DNA of 64,000 nucleotides from Actinocorallia herbida (GCF_003751225.1 NZ_RJKE01000001.1:1612001-1676000); one strand, 5' to 3'; shown: positions 11,088 to 20,422, counted from the first letter of the stretch. Made by a program: numbers and translations. Notes: generated from the sequence alone by a model not told the origin.

Positions 11088-11993
11088 ATGCCAGACGCAG
11101 GCGCGGAAAGCGTGCTCTCAGCGGCGATCGCCACCGAGCCCGGAGGCGCGCTGGGTCCCACCCGACGGCCCGTCCCGACGTTCCCCGACCCGGCGCCGCT
11201 GGCCGAGCACGGCCCGGCCCGCATCGTGGCGATCTGCAACCAGAAGGGCGGCGTCGGCAAAACGACGACGACCATCAACCTCGGCGCGGCGCTCGCCGAG
11301 CAGGGCCGCCGCGTCCTGCTCGTCGACTTCGACCCGCAGGGCGCCCTGTCGGTCGGCCTCGGCCAGGGCGACCCGCGGCAGCTCGAGGTCACCGTCCACA
11401 ACATGCTGCTCGAGAGCGACACCGAGTGGGACGACATCCTCCTGGAGACGACGGTCGACGGCATGCACCTGCTGCCGTCGAACATCGACCTCTCCGGCGC
11501 GGAGGTCCAGCTCGTCCACGAGGTCGGCCGCGAGTACATCCTTTCGGGCAAGCTCAAGTCGGCCTGCGAGCACTACGACTACGTGCTCATCGACTGCCAG
11601 CCGTCGCTGGGCCTGCTCACCATCAACGCGCTCGCCGCGGCCCAGGGCGTCATCGTGCCGCTGGAGTGCGAGTACTTCGCGATGCGCGGGGTGGCGCTGC
11701 TCATGGAGACCATCGAGAAGGTCCAGCAGCGGATCAACCCCACCCTGGTGATCGACGGCTTCCTCGGCACCATGTACGACTCGCGCACCCTGCACACCCG
11801 CGAGGTGCTCCAGCGGATCGTCCAGGCGTTCGGCGACAAGGTCTTCCACACCGTCATCAACCGCACGGTCCGGTTCCCCGACGCCACCGTCATGGGCGAG
11901 CCGATCACCACCTTCGACCCGTCCTCCATGGGCGCCAGCCACTACCGCGAGCTGGCCAAAGAGGTCATCCAGCGCTGGCAGCAGCTCACTTAG
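11088..11993 (+). CDS. parA: ParA/Soj-family ATPase
   Basis: Chromosome-partitioning-type P-loop ATPase linked to the condensin genes scpAB. 301 residues from the ATG at 11088, with GGGGAGG 10 nt upstream. An upstream ATG at 11052 has no such signal. The deviant Walker A motif KGGVGKTTTT lies near residues 53-62, followed by VDFDPQGALS and VLIDCQPSLGLL. An N-terminal extension of about 45 residues is Pro/Ala rich. The gene is separated from scpA by only about 30 nt, suggesting one operon. This is the scpAB-linked paralogue and not the oriC-linked parA, because no parB follows. Confidence 0.93.
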   Translation: MPDAGAESVLSAAIATEPGGALGPTRRPVPTFPDPAPLAEHGPARIVAICNQKGGVGKTTTTINLGAALAEQGRRVLLVDFDPQGALSVGLGQGDPRQLEVTVHNMLLESDTEWDDILLETTVDGMHLLPSNIDLSGAEVQLVHEVGREYILSGKLKSACEHYDYVLIDCQPSLGLLTINALAAAQGVIVPLECEYFAMRGVALLMETIEKVQQRINPTLVIDGFLGTMYDSRTLHTREVLQRIVQAFGDKVFHTVINRTVRFPDATVMGEPITTFDPSSMGASHYRELAKEVIQRWQQLT

Positions 11994-12022
11994 GGGTGTT
12001 CGCCTCCACTAGGCTCGACGCC

Positions 12023-12901
12023 GTGGAGGAGCTGCAGAGGGAAGAGGAGACCGGCAAGGGCTTCCAGGTTCACCTGGACGTCTTCTCCGGTCCTTTCGAC
12101 CTGCTCCTCGGCCTGATCGCCAAGCACAAGCTGGACATCACCGAGGTCGCGCTCCACAAGGTCACCGACGAGTTCATCGCCCACATCCGGACCCTCGGGC
12201 GGAGCTGGGACCTCGATCAGGCGTCCCACTTCCTGCTCGTCGCGGCGACCCTGCTGGACCTGAAGGCGGCTCGGCTGCTTCCGTCCGGCGAGGTCGACGA
12301 CGAAGACGACCTGGCCCTGCTGGAGGCGCGCGACCTGCTCTTCGCGCGGCTGATCCAGTACCGGGCCTACAAGTCCGTCGCCAAGGCGTTCGAGGCGTGG
12401 ATGGCCGAGGAGGCCCGGCGCTACCCGCGCCTGGTGCCCATGGAGCCTCGGTTCGCCAACCTGCTGCCCGAGGTGCTGCTGGGACTCGGCCCCGCGGAGT
12501 TCGCCTCCCTGGCCCGGCGGACCTTCCAGCCCAAACCCGCCCCGCCGGGTGTTTCGGTCACCCACATGTACACGCCGCAGGCGAGCGTGGAGGAACAGGG
12601 CGCTATCCTTGTGGCGATGCTGCGGCGCCTGCGAAAGGCCACTTTCCGGACGCTGACCGCAGACTGCGCGGGCACCTTCGAGGTCGTCGCCCGCTTCCTG
12701 GCCCTCCTGACGCTCTACCGCGAGCAGGCTGTGGCGTTCGAGCAGATCGAACCCCTGGGTGAGCTGCACGTCACCTGGACCGGAAGCGAGGAAGGCGACA
12801 TCGCGCTCGACGACGAGTTCGAGTCGCCGCCCGCGCAGGACGCAGACCAGGCCGGCGACCCCGGACCCGACGAGGAACACGACCCAGGAGGCCGGCCATG
12901 A
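12023..12901 (+). CDS. scpA: Segregation and condensation protein A (kleisin)
   Basis: Kleisin subunit of the SMC-ScpAB condensin complex. About 292 residues from a GTG at 12023; another in-frame GTG at 11996 would add nine residues and neither has a strong SD. The signature is FQVHLDVFSGPFDLLLGLIAKH near the N-terminus, followed by a helical linker and a C-terminal winged-helix segment (ATFRTLTADCAGTFEVVARFLALLTLYRE). The acidic tail EEGDIALDDEFESP matches actinobacterial ScpA. The stop overlaps the scpB start (ATGA). Confidence 0.95.
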   Translation: MEELQREEETGKGFQVHLDVFSGPFDLLLGLIAKHKLDITEVALHKVTDEFIAHIRTLGRSWDLDQASHFLLVAATLLDLKAARLLPSGEVDDEDDLALLEARDLLFARLIQYRAYKSVAKAFEAWMAEEARRYPRLVPMEPRFANLLPEVLLGLGPAEFASLARRTFQPKPAPPGVSVTHMYTPQASVEEQGAILVAMLRRLRKATFRTLTADCAGTFEVVARFLALLTLYREQAVAFEQIEPLGELHVTWTGSEEGDIALDDEFESPPAQDADQAGDPGPDEEHDPGGRP

Positions 12902-13461
12902 GCGTCCCGACCGAGGAGCTTCCGCCGCTCAAGGCGTCCCTGGAGGCCGTCCTCATGGTCGTCGACGAGCCCGTGGCCGAGATCACCCTCGCCCAGCTCC
13001 TCGAGGTCCCCACCGTGCAGGTCGCCGCGGCCCTCGCCGAGCTCGCCGGGGAATACCGCGCGCAGGGCCGGGGGTTCGAGTTGAGGGAGATCGCGGGAGG
13101 CTGGCGGTTCTACACCGCCGAGTTCTGCGCCCCCGTGGTCGAGCGCTTCGTCACCGAAGGACAGCAGACCCGCATCACCCAGGCGGCGCTGGAGACCCTT
13201 TCGGTGATCGCCTACCGCCAGCCCGTCAGCCGGGCACGGGTCTCGGCGATCCGCGGCGTCAACAGCGACGGCGTCATCCGGACGCTCACGCTGCGCGGCC
13301 TCATCGAGGACGCCGGCCAGGACCCCGAGTCCCAGGCCACCCTTTACCGCACCACGGGCTACTTCCTGGAGCGGCTGGGGCTGCGCTCCCTGGAGGAGCT
13401 GCCCGAGCTCGCGCCGCACCTGCCCGACGAGATCACCGACATCGAGGACGTCTCAGCATGA
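12898..13461 (+). CDS. scpB: Segregation and condensation protein B
   Basis: Second accessory subunit of SMC-ScpAB condensin, 187 residues, two winged-helix domains. The characteristic segment ITQAALETLSVIAYRQPVSR and VNSDGVIRTLTLRGLIED are present. Its ATG overlaps the scpA stop and its own stop overlaps the rluB ATG, so scpA, scpB and rluB should be translationally coupled. An AGGAGGCC SD sits inside the end of scpA. Confidence 0.96.
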   Translation: MSVPTEELPPLKASLEAVLMVVDEPVAEITLAQLLEVPTVQVAAALAELAGEYRAQGRGFELREIAGGWRFYTAEFCAPVVERFVTEGQQTRITQAALETLSVIAYRQPVSRARVSAIRGVNSDGVIRTLTLRGLIEDAGQDPESQATLYRTTGYFLERLGLRSLEELPELAPHLPDEITDIEDVSA

Positions 13462-14210
13462 ACACCACCGGCGACGCCACCAGCGGCGAGGGCGTCCGCC
13501 TCCAGAAGGTCCTCGCCGACGCGGGGGTCGGCTCGCGCCGCGCCTGCGAGCAGATCATCTCCGCGGGCCGCGTGAAGGTCAACGGCCAGACCGTCAGCTG
13601 GTTCGGCGAACGCGTCGACCCGCAGACCGACGAGATCCAGGTCGACGGGCGCAAGATCTCCACCTGGAACGAGTTCCGCTACTACGCGGTCAACAAGCCG
13701 ATCGGCGTGGAGAGCACCATGGCCAAGGGCCACGGCAACCGCACCCTGATCGACTTCGTCGAGGACCTGACCGAGCGGATCTACCACGTCGGCCGCCTCG
13801 ACACCGACACCGAGGGCCTGCTCCTGCTCACCAACGACGGGGAGCTGGCGCACCGCCTGACCCACCCGTCGTACGGCGTGACCAAGACCTACCTCGCCGA
13901 CGTGCCCGCGCCGATCCCGCGCGACCTCGGCCGCCGGCTGCGCACGGGCGTCGTGCTGGAGGACGGGCCCGTCAAGGTCGACGGGTTCAGCCTCGTCGAG
14001 ACGACCGGCAAGCGCGCGCTCGTGGAGGTCGTCCTGCACGAAGGGCGCAAGCACATCGTCCGGCGCCTGCTCAAGGAGGTCGGATTCCCGGTGCGGCGCC
14101 TCGCCCGCACCGCGTTCGGCCCGATCCAGCTCGGCAGGCTCAAGCCGGGCGGGGTGCGCGCGCTGACGGAGAAGGAAGTGGCGGAGCTCTACAAGGCGGT
14201 CGGCCTGTAG
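13458..14210 (+). CDS. rluB: Ribosomal large-subunit pseudouridine synthase B family
   Basis: RsuA/RluB-type pseudouridine synthase, 250 residues, probably modifying 23S rRNA in the peptidyl-transferase region. It has an N-terminal S4 RNA-binding domain (VRLQKVLADAGVGSRRACEQ, about residues 12-60) and then the catalytic domain with the aspartate in GRLDTDTEGLLLLTNDG (about residues 112-128) and the C-terminal GRKHIVRRLL. The start overlaps the scpB stop. scpAB-rluB is a conserved actinobacterial order. Confidence 0.95.
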   Translation: MNTTGDATSGEGVRLQKVLADAGVGSRRACEQIISAGRVKVNGQTVSWFGERVDPQTDEIQVDGRKISTWNEFRYYAVNKPIGVESTMAKGHGNRTLIDFVEDLTERIYHVGRLDTDTEGLLLLTNDGELAHRLTHPSYGVTKTYLADVPAPIPRDLGRRLRTGVVLEDGPVKVDGFSLVETTGKRALVEVVLHEGRKHIVRRLLKEVGFPVRRLARTAFGPIQLGRLKPGGVRALTEKEVAELYKAVGL

Positions 14211-14253
14211 CCGTCCCCGAGCGCCGCGGTTCAGTTTGAGTCCAGGAGGAAAA

Positions 14254-14616
14254 GTGGCAGTACGCGCCCTGCGGGGAGCCATCCAGGTGGACGCCGACGA
14301 CAGGGACCAGATCCTTGAGGCGACCACCGAGCTGGTGGCCGAGGTGATGTCCCGCAACGAGCTGACCACCGACGACGTCATCAGCGTGATCTTCACCAGC
14401 ACCCCCGACCTGACGTCCGAGTTCCCCGCGCTGGCCGCGCGCAAGCTCGGGTTCAGCGAGGTCCCGCTGATCTGCGCCACCGAGATCGACAAGCCCGGTG
14501 CGCTGCCGCTGGTGATCAGGCTCATGGCGCACATCGAGACCGACAAGCCCCGCTCGGCGATGCAGCACGTCTACCTGCGCGGCGCGACCGCGCTGCGCGT
14601 CGACATCGCCCAGTGA
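14254..14616 (+). CDS. aroH: Chorismate mutase, AroH class
   Basis: Converts chorismate to prephenate for Phe/Tyr synthesis. 120 residues from a GTG at 14254 with a strong AGGAGGA SD, giving the N-terminus VAVRALRGAIQVDADD. RGAIQVD, the TPDLTSEFPA segment and the end HVYLRGATALR are typical of the monofunctional AroH (Bacillus type) fold. It lies directly upstream of prephenate dehydrogenase, the next enzyme toward tyrosine. Confidence 0.94.
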   Translation: MAVRALRGAIQVDADDRDQILEATTELVAEVMSRNELTTDDVISVIFTSTPDLTSEFPALAARKLGFSEVPLICATEIDKPGALPLVIRLMAHIETDKPRSAMQHVYLRGATALRVDIAQ

Positions 14617-14645
14617 CGCCCTCCCACCCCGGTAAGGTCCCTCCC

Positions 14646-15752
14646 GTGACGCAGAACCCGCGAGTCGTCGTGATCGGCACCGGCCTCATCGGCACCTCGG
14701 TGGCGCTCGCTCTGCGCGGCCAGGGCGCCGAGGTGCTGCTGGCCGACTCCGACGCCGCGTCCCTGGCCATGGCGGTCGAACTCGGCGCGGGCACCGCCCT
14801 CGCCGAGTCGTCCGGCGGCCCCGCCGACATCGCCGTCCTGGCGGTGCCCCCGGCGTCGGTCGCCCGGGTGCTCGCCGAGGCCCAGAAGGAGGGCATGGCC
14901 CGGTACTACACCGACGTCGCCAGCGTGAAGGCCCGCCCCGTCATGGACGCGATCGAACTCGGCTGCGACCTCGCCGGGTACGTCCCCGGGCACCCGCTGG
15001 CCGGGCGCGAGCGCTCCGGCCCCGCCGCGGCCCGCGCCGACCTGTTCCTCGGCCGCCCCTGGGCGCTGTGCCCGACCCCGGCGACCGACCCCGCGGCCCT
15101 GGAGGCCGTGACGGAACTGGCCCGCGCGTGCGGCGCCGAGGTCCACCTCGTCGACCCGATCGAGCACGACAAGGCGGTCGCGCTGGTCAGCCACGGCCCG
15201 CACGTGGTGTCCGCGGCCGTCGCGGCCCGTCTCGAGCAGGCCCCCGACGTCGCCCTCGACCTCGCCGGGACGGGAGTGCGCGACGTCACCCGGATCGCCG
15301 CCAGCGACCCGGCCCTATGGGTCGGCATCCTCACGGCCAACGCCGAACCCGTCGCCGAGGTGCTCGACGCCGTCGCCGCCGACCTGGCCCTGGCCGCGGC
15401 CATGCTGCGCGCCTCCTCCAGCGCCGGACCCGACGTCGCCGAGGTGATCATGGCCAAGGTCGGCGATCTGCTCGGCCGCGGCAACACCGGCCGCGCCCGC
15501 ATCCCCGGCAAGCACGGCGGCACCCCGGTGACGGACGCGCTCGTCCAGGTCGTCATCCCCGACCGGCCCGGCGAACTCGCCCGCATCTTCGAGGCCGCCG
15601 GCGACGCCGGGGTCAACATCGAGGACGTGTCGATCGAGCACTCGCCCGGCCTCCCCGTCGGTGTGGCGGAACTCTCCGTCAAGCCCGAGGCCGCCGAGAC
15701 CCTCGCGCTGGCCCTGCGCGAGCGCGGCTGGTCCGTCCCCGTCCTGCCCTGA
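14646..15752 (+). CDS. tyrA: Prephenate dehydrogenase with ACT domain
   Basis: NAD-dependent oxidative decarboxylation of prephenate toward tyrosine. 368 residues from the GTG at 14646 (AAGG about 10 nt upstream). A GTG at 14613 overlapping the aroH stop would add 11 residues. The Rossmann motif VVVIGTGLIGTSVALAL is at the N-terminus, then GHPLAGRERSG and the helical domain with HGPHVVSAAVAARL. A C-terminal ACT domain (about residues 300-368, VVIPDRPGELARIFEAAGDAGVN) suggests feedback regulation by an amino acid, probably tyrosine. It lies in the aroH-tyrA-cmk-der run. Confidence 0.95.
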   Translation: MTQNPRVVVIGTGLIGTSVALALRGQGAEVLLADSDAASLAMAVELGAGTALAESSGGPADIAVLAVPPASVARVLAEAQKEGMARYYTDVASVKARPVMDAIELGCDLAGYVPGHPLAGRERSGPAAARADLFLGRPWALCPTPATDPAALEAVTELARACGAEVHLVDPIEHDKAVALVSHGPHVVSAAVAARLEQAPDVALDLAGTGVRDVTRIAASDPALWVGILTANAEPVAEVLDAVAADLALAAAMLRASSSAGPDVAEVIMAKVGDLLGRGNTGRARIPGKHGGTPVTDALVQVVIPDRPGELARIFEAAGDAGVNIEDVSIEHSPGLPVGVAELSVKPEAAETLALALRERGWSVPVLP

Positions 15753-15802
15753 CCCCCTTCCGCCGGTCCGCGCGGCCCGGCAGACCCGCGAAAGAGTGAG
15801 AA

Positions 15803-16462
15803 ATGACGCTGATCATCGCCATGGACGGCCCGTCCGGCTCCGGCAAGTCGAGCGCGGCCAAGGGAGTGGCCCGCGTCCTCGGGTACCGTTATCTGGACAC
15901 CGGCGCCATGTACCGAGCAGTCACCTGGTGGATGCTCGATCAGGGCGTCGATGTCGAGGACGCGGCGACGGTCGCGCTGCGCGCCCCCGAGGTCTCCCTG
16001 GAGATCAGCACCGACCCCGACGCCCCCGGCGTCTTCGTCGGCGGGGCCGACGTCTCCGAGCCCATCCGCTCCGCGGAGGTCACCGGAGCGGTCAGCGCGG
16101 TGAGCCGGGTGCCGGAGGTGCGCGGGCTGCTGGTCCGCCTCCAGCGTGAGATCATGGCCGCCGGGGCCATCGTGGCCGAGGGCCGCGACATCGGCACCGT
16201 GGTCGCGCCGGACGCCCCCGTCAAGGTCTTCCTCACCGCCAGCGAGGAGGCCAGGGCCCAGCGCCGGGCCAAGGAGATCGCCAACCCCTCTGTCTCGGTC
16301 CAGGCCACTCAGGCCGACCAGGCGAGGCGGGACAAGCTGGACTCCACCCGTGCCACGTCCCCCCTGACCAAGGCCGACGACGCCGTGGAGATCGACTCGA
16401 CCGAGCTGGGGCTCGCCGAGGTGATCGACGCGGTCGTGCGGCTCGTGAAAGAGCGCGCCTAG
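15803..16462 (+). CDS. cmk: Cytidylate kinase
   Basis: Phosphorylates CMP and dCMP to the diphosphates using ATP. 219 residues. The P-loop GPSGSGKSS is at about residues 9-17, YLDTGAMYRAVTW binds substrate, and AEGRDIGTVVAPDA plus the LID region RAKE complete the family pattern. It lies 50 nt after tyrA and 52 nt before der. cmk-der adjacency is widely conserved in actinobacteria. Confidence 0.96.
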   Translation: MTLIIAMDGPSGSGKSSAAKGVARVLGYRYLDTGAMYRAVTWWMLDQGVDVEDAATVALRAPEVSLEISTDPDAPGVFVGGADVSEPIRSAEVTGAVSAVSRVPEVRGLLVRLQREIMAAGAIVAEGRDIGTVVAPDAPVKVFLTASEEARAQRRAKEIANPSVSVQATQADQARRDKLDSTRATSPLTKADDAVEIDSTELGLAEVIDAVVRLVKERA

Positions 16463-16514
16463 CACCGGATGACGAGTCCTCCGGTGCGGGCGGGACGCAA
16501 CCGAAGAGGACATC

Positions 16515-17972
16515 ATGACCGAGCAGGACTTCACGCTCGAAGAAGAGTTCGAGACCTACGACCCCGACGACTTCGACCCGGCCGCCTACGAGGAGCTGAC
16601 CGAGGACGGTGAGGCGGAGCCCGCCGTACTGCCGATCGTCGCCGTCGTGGGCCGTCCGAACGTCGGCAAGTCGACCCTGGTGAACCGGATCATCGGCCGT
16701 CGCGAGGCGGTCGTGGAGGACGTTCCCGGCGTCACCCGCGACCGCGTCTCCTACAAGGCGAACTGGAACGGCCGCGAGTTCACCGTGGTGGACACCGGCG
16801 GCTGGCTGCCCGACTCGCGCGGCCTGGCCGCGGCCATCGCCGAGCAGGCCAAGCTCGCCGTCGAGCTCGCCGACGTGGTGCTGTTCGTGGTGGACGCCAA
16901 CGTCGGCGCGACCGACATCGACGAGGCCGTCGTGGAGATCCTCCGCCGCGCCAAGAAGCCCGTCGTGCTCGCCGCCAACAAGGCCGACGACACCCGCACG
17001 GAGCTGGAGGCCACGGCCCTGTGGAGCCTGGGCGTCGGCGAGCCGATGCCGGTCTCGGCGTTGCACGGCCGCTCCAGCGGCGACCTCCTGGACCGGGTCC
17101 TGGAGTCGCTGCCCGAGCCCGCGCCGCGCGAGCGCCTCGGCGAGGCGGTCGGCGGTCCGCGCCGGGTCGCGCTCATGGGACGTCCGAACGTCGGCAAGTC
17201 CAGCCTGCTGAACAAGCTGGCCAAGCAGAACCGGGTGGTCGTCGACTCCGTCGCCGGCACCACCCGCGACCCGATCGACGAGCTGATCGACCTCGGCGGC
17301 AAGACCTGGCGCTTCATCGACACCGCGGGCATCCGCAAGCGGCACCGCGAGAACCAGGGCGCCGACTTCTACGCGATCCTGCGCACCCAGTCGGCGCTGG
17401 AGCGCTCGGAGGTCGCGGTCGTACTGGTGGACGCCAGCGAGCCGCTCGCCGAGCAGGACCTCCGCATCGTCAACACGATCGTGGAGGCGGGCCGAGCCCT
17501 GGTGCTGGCCTACAACAAGTGGGACCTGGTCGACGAGGAGCGCCGCTTCTACCTCGACCGCGAGATCGAGCGCCAGCTCGTGGGCGCCCGCTGGGCCCCG
17601 CGCGTCAACATCTCGGCGAAGACCGGCCGCCACATGGAGAAGCTGGTCCCCGCGATCGAGACGGCCCTGGACAGCTGGGGCCACCGCGTCCCGACGGGCA
17701 AGCTCAACCAGTTCTTCACCGACCTGGTCTCCTCGCACCCGCACCCCATCCGCGGCGGCAAGCAGCCCCGTGTCCTGTTCGCCACCCAGGCGGGCACCCG
17801 CCCGCCCCGGTTCGTCCTGTTCACCAGCGGGTTCCTCGAGCCCGGCTACCGCCGGTTCATCGAACGCCGCATCCGCGAGGAGTTCGGCTTCGAGGGCTCG
17901 CCCGTGACGGTGACCATGAAGATCCGCGAGAAGAAGAAGGACCGGGACAAGCGCTTCGGCCGCAAGCGCTGA
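16515..17972 (+). CDS. der: Ribosome-biogenesis GTPase Der (EngA)
   Basis: Essential double-GTPase that assists 50S ribosome assembly. 485 residues: an acidic N-terminal extension (about 1-38), GTPase domain 1 with [19 protein letters not shown] and NKAD, GTPase domain 2 with [19 protein letters not shown] and NKWD, and a C-terminal KH-like domain ending in a Lys/Arg-rich tail. GAAGAGGA lies upstream of the ATG. A strong terminator follows at 17992, closing the aroH-der group. Confidence 0.97.
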   Translation: MTEQDFTLEEEFETYDPDDFDPAAYEELTEDGEAEPAVLPIVAVVGRPNVGKSTLVNRIIGRREAVVEDVPGVTRDRVSYKANWNGREFTVVDTGGWLPDSRGLAAAIAEQAKLAVELADVVLFVVDANVGATDIDEAVVEILRRAKKPVVLAANKADDTRTELEATALWSLGVGEPMPVSALHGRSSGDLLDRVLESLPEPAPRERLGEAVGGPRRVALMGRPNVGKSSLLNKLAKQNRVVVDSVAGTTRDPIDELIDLGGKTWRFIDTAGIRKRHRENQGADFYAILRTQSALERSEVAVVLVDASEPLAEQDLRIVNTIVEAGRALVLAYNKWDLVDEERRFYLDREIERQLVGARWAPRVNISAKTGRHMEKLVPAIETALDSWGHRVPTGKLNQFFTDLVSSHPHPIRGGKQPRVLFATQAGTRPPRFVLFTSGFLEPGYRRFIERRIREEFGFEGSPVTVTMKIREKKKDRDKRFGRKR

Positions 17973-17991
17973 CCCGCTCCCCGCACCCGCC

Positions 17992-18022
17992 CGAAGGCCG
18001 CCCCCACCCGGGGCGGCCTTCG
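17992..18022 (+). terminator. Hairpin terminator after der
   Basis: 13-bp perfect stem (17992-18004 with 18010-18022) and a 5-nt loop, 19 nt after the der stop. Confidence 0.85.
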
Positions 18023-18070
18023 CCGTCGGGCCGGGTTGCGCGAAGCCGCCGGGACCTGTGGACTTGGCGG

Positions 18071-18607
18071 GTGAGTGATCGCCGGGGTGTGCTCTATGTG
18101 ATCGTCTGCGCCGCCGGATCCGCCGCGCGGCTGCCCGAACTGCTGACCGAGGCGCGGGGGAGGGGCTGGGACGTCTGTGTGGTGGCCACGCCCGCGGCGG
18201 AGGAGTTCCTCGACGTCCCGGTGATCGAGGAGATCACCGGGCGGCCGGTCTTCAGCAGGTACCGGCGGCCGGACGAGCCCCGAAGGCTGCCGGATCCCGA
18301 CGCGGTCGTCGTCGCGCCGGCGACGTACAACACGATCAACAAGTGGGCGCAGGGGATCGCGGACAACTACGCGCTCGGGCTGCTCGCCGAGTGGGTGCCC
18401 ACAGGGATTCCGGCGGGAGTCCTGCCGTTCGTGAACACCCGCCTCGCGGCGAACCCCGTCTTCGAGTCCTCACTGGCCTACCTGCGGGCGATGGGCGTCC
18501 GGGTGATCTACGGGCCGGGGGAGTTCGAGCCGGACCCGCCCCGCGGCCCGTGGGCGGAACCGCCGTGGCCCCTCGTCCTCGACGCGGTGGAGCGCGACCG
18601 CCGATGA
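18071..18607 (+). CDS. Flavoprotein-family protein (PPCDC-like fold)
   Basis: 178 residues from a GTG at 18071; the upstream SD is weak. The fold looks like the flavoprotein domain of CoaC/EpiD relatives: YVIVCAAGSAARLPELL at the N-terminus, VVATPAAEEFLD, and VVVAPATYNTINKWAQGIADN, which matches the conserved PAT/N-containing flavin-binding motif. Members decarboxylate cysteine-derived thiols or carry unassigned activities. The catalytic His/Cys pair of CoaC is not obvious, so the function is open. It is alone between the der terminator and the infC leader. Confidence 0.75.
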   Translation: MSDRRGVLYVIVCAAGSAARLPELLTEARGRGWDVCVVATPAAEEFLDVPVIEEITGRPVFSRYRRPDEPRRLPDPDAVVVAPATYNTINKWAQGIADNYALGLLAEWVPTGIPAGVLPFVNTRLAANPVFESSLAYLRAMGVRVIYGPGEFEPDPPRGPWAEPPWPLVLDAVERDRR

Positions 18608-18929
18608 GTCGGCCGCGTACGGTGTTCTGTCGGTCAATTCGTGGTTGTCTTGACGCTCTGGTAGCCTTGGACACTGACCGGCTTGGGCCCCTCTGGGGGT
18701 TCGAGCGCGCAAGTGGAGACTGCTCCCACCTGATCGGCCTTCGAGGCTGATGGGTATCGGTCCGGCGTAGGAATGCGCCGACAGGCTGCTGTGTTGCATC
18801 GCGTATTGTGGGATGTGTGCACAGGGGTCGACCGATGGTGGCCTCGCATGCGCGTCGTGCGGGGCTTATCTCTTTTCGGGGGCTCCTGCGACAGGTTCCA
18901 TCCACGTAGAGCAGGCCCCGGGAGGTCCC
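18608..18929 (+). promoter_or_regulatory. infC leader region
   Basis: 322 bp without a clear gene. A TTGACG hexamer (18650-18655) could be a -35, but the matching -10 is poor. Near 18713-18731 GTGGAGAC...TCCCACC can form a hairpin, and GGGCCCCTCTGGGGG is another. Translation-factor and ribosomal-protein operons often carry autoregulatory leaders. No named leader family was recognised. An in-frame ATG at 18813 would extend IF3 by 39 residues, with weak SD support. Confidence 0.4.
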
Positions 18930-19646
18930 ATCAGCGCCGAAACGCGTTTCAACGAACCGCGCATCAACGATCGCATTCGCGTGCCGGAAGTCCGGCTCGT
19001 CGGGCCCAATGGCGAGCAGGTGGGCATCGTCCCCATCGCCAAGGCGCTCGACCTTGCCCGCGAGTCCGACCTCGACCTCGTCGAGGTCGCGCCCACCGCG
19101 CGGCCTCCGGTGGCCAAGCTCATGGACTACGGCAAGTTCAAGTACGAGTCCGCGATGAAGGCGCGTGAGGCGCGGCGCAACCAGGCGCACACGATCATCA
19201 AGGAGATCAAGCTCCGCCCGAAGATCGACCCGCACGACTACGAGACCAAGAAGGGTCACGTGGAGCGGTTCCTCAAGGGCGGGGACAAGGTCAAGGTGAC
19301 GATCATGTTCCGCGGTCGCGAGCAGTCCCGTCCGGAACTCGGTTACCGGCTGCTCCAGCGGCTCGCGCAGGACGTCAACGACCTGGGGTTCGTCGAGTCG
19401 AACCCCAAGCAGGACGGCCGGAACATGATCATGGTGATCGGGCCGCACAAGAAGAAGGCCGAGGCCAAGGCCGAGCAGGCCGAGGCCCGCGCCCAGCGCA
19501 ACGCCCCGCGAGATGCGGAAGGCGAGTCGGAGGCACCCGCGGAGGAATCTGCGCTCGCGGAGGAATCCGCGCCCGCAGACGAGACCGCGACCGCGGAGGG
19601 ATCCGCGACCGTGGAGGGATCCGCGGAGGAGCCCGGCTCCGAGTGA
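18930..19646 (+). CDS. infC: Translation initiation factor IF-3, probable AUC start
   Basis: Keeps ribosomal subunits apart and proofreads the start codon. From the ATC at 18930 the protein is about 238 residues and begins [20 protein letters not shown] after the initiator, which matches the known bacterial IF3 N-terminus. The only standard in-frame start (ATG 18813) adds a 39-residue Cys/Gly-rich stretch unlike IF3. GGAGGT ends 3 nt before the ATC. infC genes elsewhere use AUU or AUC (E. coli, Myxococcus) so that IF3 represses its own synthesis. Core motifs [46 protein letters not shown] and QDGRNMIMV are intact. The tail is an Ala/Glu-rich low-complexity extension with EES repeats. rpmI and rplT follow. 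Confidence 0.93.
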   Translation: MSAETRFNEPRINDRIRVPEVRLVGPNGEQVGIVPIAKALDLARESDLDLVEVAPTARPPVAKLMDYGKFKYESAMKAREARRNQAHTIIKEIKLRPKIDPHDYETKKGHVERFLKGGDKVKVTIMFRGREQSRPELGYRLLQRLAQDVNDLGFVESNPKQDGRNMIMVIGPHKKKAEAKAEQAEARAQRNAPRDAEGESEAPAEESALAEESAPADETATAEGSATVEGSAEEPGSE

Positions 19647-19652
19647 GACCCA

Positions 19653-19746
19653 CCCGACCGGGGGTCTTGCGAGAGCGAGACCCCCGGTCGGGATGTACGC
19701 AGAAAGCTGACCAGGCGTGCATCTTTCCCCTGCACGTCCGGTCAGC
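19653..19746 (+). promoter_or_regulatory. Two long hairpins between infC and rpmI, candidate terminator/leader
   Basis: First hairpin: an 18-bp stem (19653-19670 with 19675-19692, one G-U) closed by a GAGA tetraloop of the GNRA class. Second: 19706-19721 with 19731-19746, 13 of 16 pairs around a 3-nt mismatch, loop TCTTTCCCC. The rpmI SD (AGGGAG) follows 16 nt later. The pair could be an attenuator or an L20/L35 autoregulatory leader. The evidence is structural only. Confidence 0.6.
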
Positions 19747-19777
19747 CACGCCTAGAAGAAAGAGGGAGACGGCCGCC

Positions 19778-19972
19778 ATGCCGAAGACCAAGACCCACAG
19801 CGGTGCCAAGAAGCGCTTCAAGCTGACCGGCTCCGGCAAGGTGGTGCGCCGCCGTGCCAACAAGAACCACCTGCTGGAGCACAAGCCCACCAAGCGCACC
19901 CGGCGCCTGGACGGCAACGCGGTGGTCTCCGCCGCCGACACCCCCATGATCAAGAAGCTGCTGCGCAAGTAA
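19778..19972 (+). CDS. rpmI: Ribosomal protein bL35
   Basis: 64 residues, the normal size, very basic: [33 protein letters not shown] and the end MIKKLLRK. The ATG at 19778 has AGGGAG 9 nt upstream. It is part of the 50S subunit and of the conserved infC-rpmI-rplT order. Confidence 0.97.
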   Translation: MPKTKTHSGAKKRFKLTGSGKVVRRRANKNHLLEHKPTKRTRRLDGNAVVSAADTPMIKKLLRK

Positions 19973-20046
19973 GCAGCCGTTCCGACCACATGTACGACCG
20001 GTAGGGCCACGACAAAGGGCCCCACCCCCACGAAGGAGTCAGTCAC

Positions 20047-20412
20047 GTGGCACGCGTGAAGAGGGCGGTCAACGCCGCCAAGAAGCGTCGGGTCGTCCTG
20101 GAGCGTTCGAGCGGCTACCGCGGCCAGCGGTCGCGCCTGTACCGCAAGGCCAAGGAGCAGCAGCTCCACTCCATGACGTACGCCTTCCGGGACCGCAAGG
20201 ACCGCAAGGGTCAGTTCCGCCGCCTGTGGATCCAGCGCATCAACGCCGCGGTCCGCCTGAACGGCATGACCTACAACCGGTTCATCCAGGGCCTGAAGAT
20301 CGCGGAGATCGAGGTCGACCGGCGCATGCTGGCCGAGCTCGCGGTGAACGACGCCGACGCCTTCGCGGCGCTGGTGAAGGTCGCCAAGAGCGCTCTCCCG
20401 GCCGAGGCCTGA
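20047..20412 (+). CDS. rplT: Ribosomal protein bL20
   Basis: 121 residues from a GTG with GAAGGAG upstream. It binds 23S rRNA early in 50S assembly. The family sequence [34 protein letters not shown] and [14 protein letters not shown] is complete. In other bacteria L20 represses this operon by binding its leader. It sits 74 nt after rpmI and 10 nt before the methyltransferase gene. Confidence 0.98.
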   Translation: MARVKRAVNAAKKRRVVLERSSGYRGQRSRLYRKAKEQQLHSMTYAFRDRKDRKGQFRRLWIQRINAAVRLNGMTYNRFIQGLKIAEIEVDRRMLAELAVNDADAFAALVKVAKSALPAEA

Positions 20413-20422
20413 GGACGCCGAG

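Noticed and set aside
18813-18929. N-terminal extension of IF3 from ATG 18813
   Set aside because: Unlike IF3 and with weak SD. The AUC start at 18930 fits the conserved N-terminus and its SD.
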